Shown here piece after piece: positions 40,435 to 49,727 of a stretch of DNA of 64,000 nt. The stretch is from positions 2,666,001-2,730,000 of the forward strand of contig NZ_CP109273.1 in NCBI RefSeq assembly GCF_045209745.1, written 5' to 3'. Position numbers and translations under genes: made by a program. The number at the start of each line of letters is the position of its first letter. Positions within the stretch are counted from its first letter, which is position 1. Source of the stretch: Micromonospora sp045209745 (GTDB taxonomy: Bacteria > Actinomycetota > Actinomycetes > Mycobacteriales > Micromonosporaceae). Under the pieces are notes generated by a model. It ran no database searches. It saw only the letters and a list, made by a program, of their open reading frames with translations, and had not been told where the DNA came from.

Positions 40435-40868
40435 TGGCGACCGTCAAGCTCTCGTTCTCGCCCGCCCCGGTGCATGTGCGTACCGCCAGGCTGGTCGGCG
40501 TCGCCGTCGCCCGGCGTGCCGGCGTGCGGGAGGATCTGCTGGACGAGGTGCGCCTGGCCATCGGCGAGGCGTGCACCCGCGCGGTGGCCCTGCACCGGCA
40601 GTACGGCCTGCCCGACCCGGTGCTGGTGGAGATGTCCGACGGCGGCTCGTACTCGGTGCGGGTGGTGGACCGGGCACCGATCGAGGCTGGCATCGGTCTG
40701 ACCGCGTTGCCGCCGGACGAGCTGGCCAACGAGTCGCTCACCGATGAGGCGTTGACCACCGGCGTCGGCTTCGCGCTGCTCGCCGGCTTCGTCGAGGACC
40801 TGCAGGTGCGCCCGGTCGACGAGGGCATCGGCACTGAGGTGCGGATGGTGTGGCCGGTCGGCCGCTGA
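40434..40868 (+). CDS. Anti-sigma regulatory factor (HATPase_c, Ser/Thr kinase type)
   Basis: A 144-residue protein of the RsbW/SpoIIAB type. The N-box region is LLDEVRLAIGEACTRAVALH (Glu and Ala in place of the usual Asn-rich motif), followed by VLVEMSDGGSYSVRVVDRAP and a G-box GVGFALLAGFVEDLQV. It would phosphorylate BldG and bind a sigma factor. The Asn of the N-box is Thr/Arg here, so kinase activity is uncertain. GTG 40431 or ATG 40434; the latter overlaps the bldG stop. Confidence 0.85.
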   Translation: MATVKLSFSPAPVHVRTARLVGVAVARRAGVREDLLDEVRLAIGEACTRAVALHRQYGLPDPVLVEMSDGGSYSVRVVDRAPIEAGIGLTALPPDELANESLTDEALTTGVGFALLAGFVEDLQVRPVDEGIGTEVRMVWPVGR

Positions 40869-40885
40869 CCCATTCCGATTCCCAG

Positions 40886-40919
40886 GCCGCGTCCCCAGCT
40901 GGGGACGCGGCCTTGTTTT
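40886..40919 (+). terminator. Intrinsic terminator of the bldG operon
   Basis: An 11-bp stem (40886-40896 with 40901-40911), loop AGCT, followed by CTTGTTTT. Good Rho-independent terminator 17 nt after the stop. Confidence 0.92.
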
Positions 40920-41184
40920 CATGGACCGATCCCTATATCAGATTTCGTTTCATAACACAGCGACGAAGATCATCGCGACACGGTGGCACCTGCGTGTGAC
41001 CTCCAACACTGCGGAGGGCTACAGTACCCGGGTTGTCAGCAAGTGATCCATCCCGCAGCCAGCGGGTTTGGGTGGTCATCGCTGGTCCGCTGGTGGGTTG
41101 GCGCGCGCTTGCGAGTCCGCATTCAGGCGTCGGTCAGTGCGTCTCCACTCACCGGCGCGATTGTTCGGTAACAGGAGGACACAG

Positions 41185-43557
41185 ATGTCCGAGACCTTGG
41201 CCGCCGACGGCGGCGGGCTTTCCCTTACCGGAAGCAATGTCACCTACGTCGTCATCGCCGCGGTAGTCGCGCTGGTGGCGCTCGGTTTCGCTGCCGCCCT
41301 GACAAAAACGGTGCTGGCCGCTGGTAAGGGCACCAACAAAATGCAGGAGATCTCGGAGGCGGTCCAGGAGGGCGCCTCGGCCTACCTGCTCCGCCAATTC
41401 CGCACCCTGGCGATCTTCGTCGTCGTTGCCGTGGTGCTGCTCTTCCTGCTCCCGGTGCGCGACACCGATGGCAGCGAGCTCGCGGTGAAGATCGGCCGCT
41501 CGCTCTTCTTCGTCGTGGGCGCCCTGTTCAGCGCCTTCATCGGCGGCGCCGGCATGTGGCTGGCAACCCGCGCCAACCTGCGCGTGGCCGCCGCCGCGAG
41601 GGAGCGGGCAGGCGGCCGCGAGGTGGCCATGAAGATCGCGTTTCGGACCGGCGGCGTCGTCGGCTTCCTCACCGTCGGTCTCGGCCTCGTCGGTGCCGCG
41701 CTGGTCGTCCTGGTCTACCGGGGTGACGCGCCGACCGTGCTGGAGGGCTTCGGCTTCGGCGCCGCGCTGCTCGCGATGTTCATGCGGGTCGGCGGCGGCA
41801 TCTTCACCAAGGCCGCCGACGTCGGCGCCGACCTGGTCGGCAAGGTCGAGCAGGGCATCCCCGAGGACGACCCACGCAACCCCGCCACCATCGCCGACAA
41901 CGTGGGCGACAACGTCGGTGACTGCGCCGGCATGGCCGCCGACCTGTTCGAGTCGTACGCGGTCACCCTGGTCGCCGCGCTGATCCTCGGCCGCGCCGCG
42001 TTCGGCGAGGACGGCCTGGTCTTCCCGCTGATCATCTCCACCATCGGCGTGCTGATCGCGATCGTCGGCGTCTTCATCACCCGGCTGCGCGCGTCCGACC
42101 GCAACGCCCTGACCGCGATCAACCGGGCGTTCTACCTGTCCGCGGTGCTCTCCGCGGTGCTGGTGGCGATCGCCGCCTACGCCTACCTGCCGGCGACCTT
42201 CGGTGGCCTGGAGGGTGGGCTCCGCAACGCCGACGGCACCCCGATCGACGGCAACCCGCGGCTGGTGGCGATCGGCGCGGTCGTGATCGGTATCGCGCTG
42301 GCCGCCGCGATCCAGGCGCTGACCGGCTACTTCACCGAGACCAACCGGCGCCCGGTGCAGGACATCGGCAAGAGCTCGCAGACCGGTGCCGCCACCGTGA
42401 TCCTGGCCGGCATCAGCATCGGTCTGGAGTCGGCGGTCTACTCGGCGCTGCTGATCGGCGCGGGTGTCTTCGGCGCGTTCCTGCTCGGCGGCAGCTCCAT
42501 CACCCTGTCGCTGTTCGCGGTGGCGCTGGCGGGCACCGGCCTGCTCACCACGGTCGGCGTGATCGTCGCGATGGACACCTTCGGGCCGATCTCCGACAAC
42601 GCCCAGGGCATCGCTGAGATGTCCGGTGACATCGACGAGCACGGCGCTCGCACGCTCACCGAGCTGGACGCGGTGGGCAACACCACCAAGGCGATCACCA
42701 AGGGCATCGCGATCGCCACCGCGGTGCTCGCCGCGACCGCGCTGTTCGGCTCGTACACCGACTCGCTGCGCAGCGCGTACGCGGACGCCAACGTGGGCGA
42801 CGTCGGCACCGAGATCCTCAACTCGCTGAACGTGGCGAACCCGCGCAACCTGGTCGGCCTGATCATCGGTGCCGCGGTGGTCTTCCTCTTCTCCGGGCTG
42901 GCCATCAACGCGGTGTCCCGCTCGGCCGGCGCCGTGGTGATGGAGGTCCGCCGGCAGTTCCGTGAGCTGCCCGGCATCATGGACGGCACCCAGCGCCCGG
43001 AGTACGGCAAGGTCGTCGACATCTGCACCCGGGACGCGCAACGCGAGCTGGTGACCCCCGGCCTGCTCGCCATCCTGGCGCCGATCGCGGTCGGCTTCGG
43101 CCTCGGGCCCGGCGCACTCGCGGCGTATCTGGCCGGTGCGATCGGTGCCGGCACCCTGATGGCGGTCTTCCTGTCCAACTCCGGTGGGGCCTGGGACAAC
43201 GCCAAGAAGTTGGTCGAGGACGGCGCGTACGGCGGTAAGGGATCCGAGGCGCACGCCGCCACGGTCATCGGCGACACCGTCGGCGACCCGTTCAAGGACA
43301 CCGCCGGCCCGGCGATCAACCCGCTGCTCAAGGTGATGAACCTGGTCTCGCTGCTGATCGCGCCCGCCGTGGTGGCGTACAGCGTCGGCGACGACCGCAA
43401 CGTCGGCCTGCGGGTCGGCATCGCGCTGGTCGCGACGCTGATCATCGTGGCGTCGGTGGTGTTCAGCAAGCGCAAGGGCATCGCGATGGACTCCGACGCC
43501 GATGGCAACACCGGCGCGGGGAGCACCGACCACCGGCCGGAGACGGTCAACGCCTGA
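41185..43557 (+). CDS. hppA: Membrane-bound proton-pumping inorganic pyrophosphatase, K+-independent type
   Basis: A 790-residue protein with about 16 membrane helices. Substrate motifs are KAADVGADLVGKVEQGIPEDD and DNVGDNVGDCAGMAADLFES, and near the C-terminus DTVGDPFKDTAGPAINPL. It couples PPi hydrolysis to ion pumping. The residue after GNTT is Lys (DAVGNTTKAITKG), the known mark of K+-independent H+-PPases; K+-dependent enzymes have Ala there. ACAGGAGGAC precedes the ATG at 41185. The 273-nt gap upstream (40912-41184) contains the leader but no clear promoter. Ends at the hairpin 43573-43608. Confidence 0.96.
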   Translation: MSETLAADGGGLSLTGSNVTYVVIAAVVALVALGFAAALTKTVLAAGKGTNKMQEISEAVQEGASAYLLRQFRTLAIFVVVAVVLLFLLPVRDTDGSELAVKIGRSLFFVVGALFSAFIGGAGMWLATRANLRVAAAARERAGGREVAMKIAFRTGGVVGFLTVGLGLVGAALVVLVYRGDAPTVLEGFGFGAALLAMFMRVGGGIFTKAADVGADLVGKVEQGIPEDDPRNPATIADNVGDNVGDCAGMAADLFESYAVTLVAALILGRAAFGEDGLVFPLIISTIGVLIAIVGVFITRLRASDRNALTAINRAFYLSAVLSAVLVAIAAYAYLPATFGGLEGGLRNADGTPIDGNPRLVAIGAVVIGIALAAAIQALTGYFTETNRRPVQDIGKSSQTGAATVILAGISIGLESAVYSALLIGAGVFGAFLLGGSSITLSLFAVALAGTGLLTTVGVIVAMDTFGPISDNAQGIAEMSGDIDEHGARTLTELDAVGNTTKAITKGIAIATAVLAATALFGSYTDSLRSAYADANVGDVGTEILNSLNVANPRNLVGLIIGAAVVFLFSGLAINAVSRSAGAVVMEVRRQFRELPGIMDGTQRPEYGKVVDICTRDAQRELVTPGLLAILAPIAVGFGLGPGALAAYLAGAIGAGTLMAVFLSNSGGAWDNAKKLVEDGAYGGKGSEAHAATVIGDTVGDPFKDTAGPAINPLLKVMNLVSLLIAPAVVAYSVGDDRNVGLRVGIALVATLIIVASVVFSKRKGIAMDSDADGNTGAGSTDHRPETVNA

Positions 43558-43572
43558 TCCAGCACCGGCACG

Positions 43573-43608
43573 GGGTCCCCGGTCGACGTACCCGTCGACC
43601 GGGGACCC
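43573..43608 (+). terminator. Hairpin terminator of hppA
   Basis: A perfect 15-bp stem (43573-43587 with 43594-43608) with a 6-nt loop starts 16 nt after the hppA stop. Confidence 0.85.
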
Positions 43609-43659
43609 GGGCCGTCCGGCCCGATGCCACACCTGGCCAAAGGCCGTACGCTGCAACGC

Positions 43660-44202
43660 ATGCGTACGTGCCGGGCGTCTGCCGCCGGAAAGTTCACGGT
43701 GGTCCTGGCCGCGATCGTCGTCGTGCTCGCCGGCTGCGGCGGGGGCCCCAGCCCACGGGCCTGGGCGGCCTCGGTCTGCGGCGCGCTCACCCCGTGGCGC
43801 TCGGAGATCAGCAAGTTGACCAGCAGCACCGACGAGCAGATGACCGCGCAGACCACGCCGGCGCAGGCCAAGGAGAACCTGGTGCGGCTCTTCGATGGGG
43901 CGGAGCAGGCCAGCGAGGCCGCGCGCCGCAAGGTGGAGCAGGCGGGCGTCCCGGAGACCGACAACGGCCCGGCCATCTCCGCCGGTTTCCGCAGCTCACT
44001 GGGGAAGATGCGGGACGCCTACGGCCGTGCCCGGGACACCATCGACGGGTTGGGCATCGGCGAGCCGACGGTCTTCTACGACGGCGTGCGGTCCGCGGTG
44101 GAGACCCTCAACAAGGAGTACGACGCCAGCGCACTGGACACCAGCAAGCTCAACTCCGAGGAGTTGAAACAGGCATTCGACGAGGTGCCGGAGTGTCGCT
44201 GA
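43660..44202 (+). CDS. Putative lipoprotein
   Basis: A 180-residue protein starting MRTCRASAAGKFTVVLAAIV with lipobox VLAGC, so the mature protein begins at a lipidated Cys and is anchored outside the membrane. The rest is helical (TPAQAKENLVRLFDGAEQAS..) with two more Cys, one in SVCGALTPW and one at the very end (EVPECR), which could form a disulfide. The first Met that precedes the signal directly is at 43660. Overlaps the next gene by 10 nt. Function unknown. Confidence 0.8.
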   Translation: MRTCRASAAGKFTVVLAAIVVVLAGCGGGPSPRAWAASVCGALTPWRSEISKLTSSTDEQMTAQTTPAQAKENLVRLFDGAEQASEAARRKVEQAGVPETDNGPAISAGFRSSLGKMRDAYGRARDTIDGLGIGEPTVFYDGVRSAVETLNKEYDASALDTSKLNSEELKQAFDEVPECR

Positions 44203-44948
44203 GCGGGCTCGGCGATTCCCCGGCGGCGCAGCCACCGGCACTGTTTCCCGCCCCCGAGCCCGGCGAGCCGACACCAGGCACACCGACACCAGGCTCACCG
44301 GTATCCGGCCTGCCGCGCCGCCGCGGTGGGCCAGCTCAGCCCGGCCCCCCGCCGACCGAGGACGCGGGCCGGCAACTTGTCTTCTTCGGCGCGGAGGCGG
44401 CCGAGCCAACCGTCGCCGACCTGGCCGGTCTGCTCGCCGGGCCAGGCGAGGTGGTCCGGATGGGTGGCACGGCCCGCCTGTCGGTGCAGGTGGACGCCGC
44501 GTGGCGGGTGCACGTGCTCGTCGCCGAACTGGCGTCGCGTGGGCTGGCGGCGAGCTGGGAGCCGACCGAGGGCGAGCGACACGCCGTCCGTACGTCGTAC
44601 ACCCGGGTCTTGAAGCCGCTCGCGGCCGCCTGGCTGCACGGTCCGGCGAAACGCCCACCGGCCACCTTTCATCTGACCGGCCGGCGGCTGCGGCTGTGGC
44701 TCGCCGCCGCCGGGACGCCGGAGCAACCCGGCGGCTTCCTGTTGCGGCTCGGTGCGGACGACCAGGAGTGCTGGGAGGCGATCGGGGTGGCGCTCGCCGC
44801 CGCCGGGCTCGCTGGCACGCTGCTCGGCCCGGCTGAGGGCGGCCCGGCGTACCGGATCACTGGTCGGCGCAGGTTGGGCCGGCTCGCCGAGCTGGTCGGT
44901 GGGCCGCCGCGCGCGGCACCTGCCGACGCGTGGCCGACCCGACCCTGA
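44193..44948 (+). CDS. Conserved hypothetical protein with Pro-rich N-terminus
   Basis: A 251-residue soluble protein: a Pro/Gly-rich tail (about 1-60), then two similar alpha/beta halves (PTVADLAGLLAGPGEVVRMG.. and ..LRLGADDQECWEAIGVALAA). It starts at GTG 44193 (VSLSGLGDSP) inside the end of the lipoprotein gene. No domain that I recognise. It lies between hppA and topA; by position it is a conserved member of this chromosomal segment. Confidence 0.7.
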   Translation: MSLSGLGDSPAAQPPALFPAPEPGEPTPGTPTPGSPVSGLPRRRGGPAQPGPPPTEDAGRQLVFFGAEAAEPTVADLAGLLAGPGEVVRMGGTARLSVQVDAAWRVHVLVAELASRGLAASWEPTEGERHAVRTSYTRVLKPLAAAWLHGPAKRPPATFHLTGRRLRLWLAAAGTPEQPGGFLLRLGADDQECWEAIGVALAAAGLAGTLLGPAEGGPAYRITGRRRLGRLAELVGGPPRAAPADAWPTRP

Positions 44949-45308
44949 ACCGGTCATCTCGCCCAATTGTTAACAATGTGGGGGCGGCTGCCGGGTGTCC
45001 GGTGCCGGACAGCCGGCGGGCCGATCCAGGCGAAAAACGGACGGGTCGGACCCCGTCCGTGGGCCCGCCATCCGCACAGTGACCCGCTTCGAGCCCTACT
45101 CACGGTGTACGGTGGCGCCGTCCGGCAGTGCTGAGCGCGGCGGGGCGGGCGTCGACCGCCGCGCCGTAGCGGTTTGTGGCCCGCGAAACCCGAAACGCGG
45201 GCGGCGCGTTACGTTGGACATCCGGACCGCCGGTGCGACGGCGGGGTCGAAAGCGGCCGCTGTCCGGGCGCCAGCAGGCCACGAGCAGGAGTGAGGTCGG
45301 GGAGAGAC
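44949..45308. other. Intergenic region upstream of topA
   Basis: 360 nt without a supported gene. It begins with the palindromic ttgttaacaa close to the stop of the preceding gene (about 44966-44975) and then becomes GC-rich; it should contain the topA promoter, but no clear -10/-35 pair stands out. Confidence 0.5.
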
Positions 45309-48149
45309 GTGCCAAGTAACGCTGGAACCACCCGTCTGGTCATCGTCGAGTCACCGGCGAAGGCCAAGACGATCTCGGGCTACCTCGGCCCGGGGTACGT
45401 CGTGGAGGCCAGCTTCGGTCACGTCCGCGACCTGCCGCGCAACGCCGCCGACGTGCCGGCCAAATACAAGAAGGAACCCTGGGCCCGGCTCGGGGTGGAC
45501 GTGGACAACGGCTTCCACGCGCTCTACGTCGTCTCCGCCGACCGTAAGCAGCAGATCAGCAAGCTGATGAAGCTGGCCAAGGAAGTCGACGAGATCTTCC
45601 TGGCGACGGATGAGGACCGCGAGGGCGAGGCGATCGCCTGGCACCTGGTCGAGACGCTCAAGCCCAAGGTCCCGGTCAAGCGGATGGTCTTCCACGAGAT
45701 CACCAAGCCGGCGATCCAGGCGGCGGTGGCCAACCCCCGGGAGATCGACCGCGACCTGGTCGACGCCCAGGAGGCCCGGCGGATCCTCGATCGGCTGTAC
45801 GGCTACGAGGTCTCCCCGGTGCTGTGGAAGAAGGTCATGCCGAGGCTCTCGGCCGGCCGGGTGCAGTCCGTGGCGACCCGCATCGTGGTTGAGCGGGAGC
45901 GGCAGCGGATGGCCTTCCGCACCGCCGAGTACTGGGACATCCTGGCCACCCTCGCCGTGACCAACGCCGGCGAGGGCCCGCGTGCGTTCAACGCCACCCT
46001 GATCGCGTTGAACGGCGACCGGATCGCCTCCGGTAGGGACTTCGAGCCGACCACTGGCCGGGTGAAGCCCGGTGCCGGTGTCGTGCACCTGGACGAGAGC
46101 GGCGCCCGTGGGCTCGCGGCCCGGCTCGACGGGCGGCCGTTCACGGTCACCCGGGTCGAGGAGAAGCCCTACCGTCGCCGCCCGTACGCGCCGTTCATCA
46201 CCTCCACGCTCCAGCAGGAGGCGGCCCGCAAGCTGCGCCTGTCGTCGCAGCAGACGATGCGCACCGCGCAGCGCCTGTACGAGAACGGCTACATCACCTA
46301 TATGCGTACCGACTCGGTGAACCTGTCGGAAACCGCCATCTCGGCGGCCCGCCGGCAGATCGTCGAGCTGTACGGCGAGCGCAGTGTGCCGCCGGAGCCC
46401 CGCCGCTACACCGGCAAGGTGAAGAACGCGCAGGAGGCGCACGAGGCGATCCGCCCGGCGGGGGACAACTTCCGCACCCCGGGCGAGGTCGCCAAGGAGC
46501 TGTCCGCCGAGGAGTTCAAGCTCTACGAGCTGATCTGGCGGCGCACCATCGCCTCGCAGATGACCGACGCGGTCGGCTCCAGCGTCTCGGTGCGCATCCG
46601 CGCGGTCTCCACCTCGCAGGAGGAAGCCGACTTCGGCGCGACCGGCAAGACCATCACCGACCCGGGCTTCCTGCGCGCGTACGTCGAGTCCAGCGACGAC
46701 GAGAACGCCGAGGCCGAGGACGCCGAGCGCCGGCTGCCCACCCTGGTCAAGGACCAGCCGTTGACCGCCGACGAGTTGGCCGCGCAGGGCCACCACACTC
46801 AGCCGCCGTCGCGCTACACCGAAGCGTCGCTGGTCAAGGCCCTGGAAGAGCTGGGCATCGGCCGCCCATCCACCTACGCGTCGATCATGCAGACGATCCA
46901 GGACCGGGGGTACGTCACCAAGCGCGGCCAGGCGATGATCCCGACCTTCCTGGCCTTCGCGGTGATCGGGCTGATGGAGCGGCACTACCCCCGCCTCATC
47001 GACTACGACTTCACGGCCACCATGGAGAACGAGCTGGACGAGATCGCCGGCGGTGACCACGCCGCGATCGACTTCCTCACCGCGTTCTACTTCGGCAGCT
47101 CCAACGGCGCCGGTGACCAGGGCATCGCTCGTTCCGGCGGGCTCAAGAAGCTGGTCACCGAGAACCTCAGCGACATCGACGCCCGCAGCGTCAACTCCAT
47201 CCCGCTCTTCACCGACGACGACGGCCGCGAGATCGTCGTGCGGGTCGGCCGGTACGGGCCGTACCTGCAGCGGGAGCTGCCCGGCGGCGAGCAGCCGACA
47301 CCGGCCGCCGCCGGCGAGGGCGAGGAGGGCAGCGCCCAGGGTGACCGGGCGCCGATCCCGGAGGGCCTGGCCCCGGACGAGCTGACCCCGGAGAAGGTGC
47401 ACGAGCTGTTCCTCGGCGGCAGCGGCGAGCGCAAGCTCGGCGACGACCCGGCGACCGGCGAGCCGATCGTGCTCAAGTCCGGCCGGTTCGGCCCGTACGT
47501 GTCCAGCGGTGAGCGGAAGTCCTCGCTGCTGCGTACACAGACACCGGACTCGCTGACCCTGGATGAGGCGCTCAAGCTGCTCAGCCTTCCCCGGCTGATC
47601 GGTGTCGCGCCCGACGGCGTCGAGGTCTTCGCGAACAACGGCCGCTACGGCCCGTACGTCAAGCGGGGCGAGGAGTTCCGTTCGCTCGAGTCCGAGGACC
47701 AGATGTTTACGATCGGCCTGGACGAGGCGCTGGTCCTGCTGGCCGCCCCGAAGGCCCGTGGACGGCGTGCCGCGGCACCGCCACTGCGCGAGATGGGCGT
47801 CGACCCGGCGACCGAGAAGCCGCTGGTGATCAAGGACGGCCGGTTCGGCCCGTACGTCACCGACGGAGAGTTCAACGCGTCGCTGCGGCGCGGGCAGACT
47901 CCGGAGGAGTTGAGCATCGAGGAAGCGTCCGAGATGCTGGCCGAGAAGCGGGCAAAGGGTCCGGCGCCGCGTAAGAAGGCGGCGGCGAAGAAGGCCCCGG
48001 CGAAGAAGGCCACGGCCACCAAGAAGACGGCCGCCGCCAGCAAGTCCACCGTCGCGAAGAAGACCACGACGGCCAAGGCGACCACTGCGGCCAAGACGGC
48101 CCCGGCCAAGAAGGCCGCCCCCCGCAAGGCCGCTCCCCGCACGGAGTGA
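45309..48149 (+). CDS. topA: DNA topoisomerase I
   Basis: A 946-residue type IA topoisomerase. The TOPRIM domain starts with LVIVESPAKAKTI and has the metal motif ATDEDREGEAIAWH. The catalytic Tyr is Tyr331 in NGYITYMRTDSVNLS. The long C-terminal part has no Cys4 zinc fingers but several repeats of the type 'P-L-V-I-K-D-G-R-F-G-P-Y-V-T-D-G', and ends in a Lys/Ala-rich tail (KKAPAKKATATKKTAAASK), the actinobacterial form that helps processivity on DNA. GTG 45309 follows GGGGAGAG; the frame is open further upstream. Confidence 0.96.
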   Translation: MPSNAGTTRLVIVESPAKAKTISGYLGPGYVVEASFGHVRDLPRNAADVPAKYKKEPWARLGVDVDNGFHALYVVSADRKQQISKLMKLAKEVDEIFLATDEDREGEAIAWHLVETLKPKVPVKRMVFHEITKPAIQAAVANPREIDRDLVDAQEARRILDRLYGYEVSPVLWKKVMPRLSAGRVQSVATRIVVERERQRMAFRTAEYWDILATLAVTNAGEGPRAFNATLIALNGDRIASGRDFEPTTGRVKPGAGVVHLDESGARGLAARLDGRPFTVTRVEEKPYRRRPYAPFITSTLQQEAARKLRLSSQQTMRTAQRLYENGYITYMRTDSVNLSETAISAARRQIVELYGERSVPPEPRRYTGKVKNAQEAHEAIRPAGDNFRTPGEVAKELSAEEFKLYELIWRRTIASQMTDAVGSSVSVRIRAVSTSQEEADFGATGKTITDPGFLRAYVESSDDENAEAEDAERRLPTLVKDQPLTADELAAQGHHTQPPSRYTEASLVKALEELGIGRPSTYASIMQTIQDRGYVTKRGQAMIPTFLAFAVIGLMERHYPRLIDYDFTATMENELDEIAGGDHAAIDFLTAFYFGSSNGAGDQGIARSGGLKKLVTENLSDIDARSVNSIPLFTDDDGREIVVRVGRYGPYLQRELPGGEQPTPAAAGEGEEGSAQGDRAPIPEGLAPDELTPEKVHELFLGGSGERKLGDDPATGEPIVLKSGRFGPYVSSGERKSSLLRTQTPDSLTLDEALKLLSLPRLIGVAPDGVEVFANNGRYGPYVKRGEEFRSLESEDQMFTIGLDEALVLLAAPKARGRRAAAPPLREMGVDPATEKPLVIKDGRFGPYVTDGEFNASLRRGQTPEELSIEEASEMLAEKRAKGPAPRKKAAAKKAPAKKATATKKTAAASKSTVAKKTTTAKATTAAKTAPAKKAAPRKAAPRTE

Positions 48150-48262
48150 CCCTGCTCTGCTCCTCGCGTGATCGTCACCGTTTTCAGTGATGTCGCGGTA
48201 TCCCGCCCGGTCGGGATAGCCCGGTCTCATGGATCCGGAGTCGATCATGGCCGGTGCGGTCG

Positions 48263-49579
48263 TCAGGCGCCGAGGACGTGGTTCAGGTGGGGGTTGGTGA
48301 AGACGCGGTTGGGGTCCAGCCGGTCGCGGAGCGCCTGGAAGTCGGCGAAGCGGGGGTAGGCGCCAGCCAGCGAGGCGGCATCGCGGTAGTGCAGCTTGCC
48401 CCAGTGCGGGCGGCCCCCCAGCCCGGCGGCCACCTCCTCGAAGGCCCGGAAGTACGGCTCGTACGGCATGCCGACGTACTGGTGCACGGCGATGTAGGCG
48501 TTGTCCCGGCCGTAGCCGTGCGACAGCCAGATGTCGTCGGCGGCGGTGAATCGCACCTCCACCGGGAAGAGCACCTTGAACGGCAGCCCGTCGACGATCC
48601 GCTGGAGCGCGGCGAGTGCCTCGGGCAGTGCCTCGCGGGGCAGGCCGTACTCCATCTCCACGAAACGGACCCGGCGCGGGGTGCAGAACACCCGGTCGGA
48701 GCGGCCGGTGTACTGGCGTTCGGTGAGGGCGCGGGCGGAGACCGCGCTGATCCGCGGGGCCAGCGCGGGCACGGCCCGGCCGAGTCGGCAGGCGCCGGCG
48801 AAGACGGTGTTGGCCAGGAAGTCGTCGTCCAACCAGCCGCGCCAGCGGGGCAGTGGCCGGTCGTTGGCGGGTACCCGGTCGTTGGTCTTGACCTGGACCC
48901 GCTGGGTGTAGGGGAACCAGTAGAACTCGACGTGGTCGTGCCCGCCGATCAGCGCGGGCAGGTCGCCAAGCACCTCGGCCAGCTCGGCCGGGCGTTCGTG
49001 GGCGCGCAGCACGAAGGCGTCCACGCAGCGCAGGGTCACCTCGACCAGGACGCCGAGCGCACCGAGTGACACCCGGGCGGCGGCGAAGACGTCAGGATTG
49101 TCGTCGGCGGAGCAGTGCAGCACCTCGCCGGTGCCGGTGACCAGGGTGATCGCCTCGACGAAGGTGGACAGGCACCCCCACCCGGCGCCGGTGCCGTGGG
49201 TGCCCGTGGAGATCGCCCCGGCGACGGTCTGCGCGTCGATGTCGCCGAGGTTGGGCAGCGCGAGGCCGTGTCGGGCGAGCAGGCCGTTGAGGGCGTGCAG
49301 GGTCATTCCCGCCGGTACGGTGACCAGTCGGTGTGCGACGTCGACGCTCACCATGGTGTTCAGTTCGGACAGTTCCATCCGGCGGTCGTCGGCGAGCGCG
49401 ACGGCGGTGAACGAGTGGCCGCTGCCCGTCACGCGGATCCGACCACCGTCGGCCGCAGCCAGTCGGACTGCTTCTGCGACGTCGCCCGGCGAGCCGGGGC
49501 GCAGGATCGTGGTGGCGCTGCCACGCTGGTTGCCCGCCCAGTTGGACCACGGGGCGGTGAGCGATGCGGTGCCAACCAT
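48263..49579 (-). CDS. FAD-dependent sugar (D-arabinono-1,4-lactone / alditol-type) oxidase
   Basis: A 438-residue VAO/PCMH-fold flavoprotein. The FAD-binding part has VTGSGHSFTAVALADD, where the His is the site of covalent flavin attachment in relatives, and LPNLGDIDAQTVAGAISTGT. The C-terminal ALO domain ends with GRPHWGKLHYRD, containing the HWGK motif. It oxidises a sugar lactone or polyol with oxygen as acceptor; exact substrate unknown. It starts at 49579 and is divergent from a TetR gene with an operator-like palindrome between them. Confidence 0.88.
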   Translation of the reverse strand: MVGTASLTAPWSNWAGNQRGSATTILRPGSPGDVAEAVRLAAADGGRIRVTGSGHSFTAVALADDRRMELSELNTMVSVDVAHRLVTVPAGMTLHALNGLLARHGLALPNLGDIDAQTVAGAISTGTHGTGAGWGCLSTFVEAITLVTGTGEVLHCSADDNPDVFAAARVSLGALGVLVEVTLRCVDAFVLRAHERPAELAEVLGDLPALIGGHDHVEFYWFPYTQRVQVKTNDRVPANDRPLPRWRGWLDDDFLANTVFAGACRLGRAVPALAPRISAVSARALTERQYTGRSDRVFCTPRRVRFVEMEYGLPREALPEALAALQRIVDGLPFKVLFPVEVRFTAADDIWLSHGYGRDNAYIAVHQYVGMPYEPYFRAFEEVAAGLGGRPHWGKLHYRDAASLAGAYPRFADFQALRDRLDPNRVFTNPHLNHVLGA

Positions 49580-49598
49580 GCGCGCTCCTCATTCATGA

Positions 49599-49617
49599 AT
49601 ATGAACTGACTTCATAT
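49599..49617. promoter_or_regulatory. Operator-like palindrome between the oxidase and TetR genes
   Basis: atatgaa-ctgac-ttcatat is a perfect 7-bp inverted repeat with a 5-nt spacer, 20 nt upstream of the oxidase start. Its AT-rich arms stand out from the GC-rich context. It is the natural binding site for the divergently encoded TetR protein. Confidence 0.65.
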
Positions 49618-49727
49618 CAGGAACGTTCTAGCTGGTAAATACCGCAATTGCGATCCGCTCGTTGTACCGGTAGTCACGGACTCGTGACGTGGAGATATGT
49701 TCATCCGTCGAAGGGGGGTGGCACCGA

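Noticed and set aside
40912..41184. Riboswitch upstream of hppA
   Set aside because: The leader is long but I found no recognisable aptamer core or expression-platform hairpin.
41149..43656. Long reverse-strand frame opposite hppA
   Set aside because: Product is almost entirely Asp/Arg/Gln/His-rich low complexity; hppA on the other strand is unmistakable.
45351..48248. Long reverse-strand frame opposite topA
   Set aside because: Antisense shadow with no domain and no ribosome-binding site; topA motifs are clear on the forward strand.
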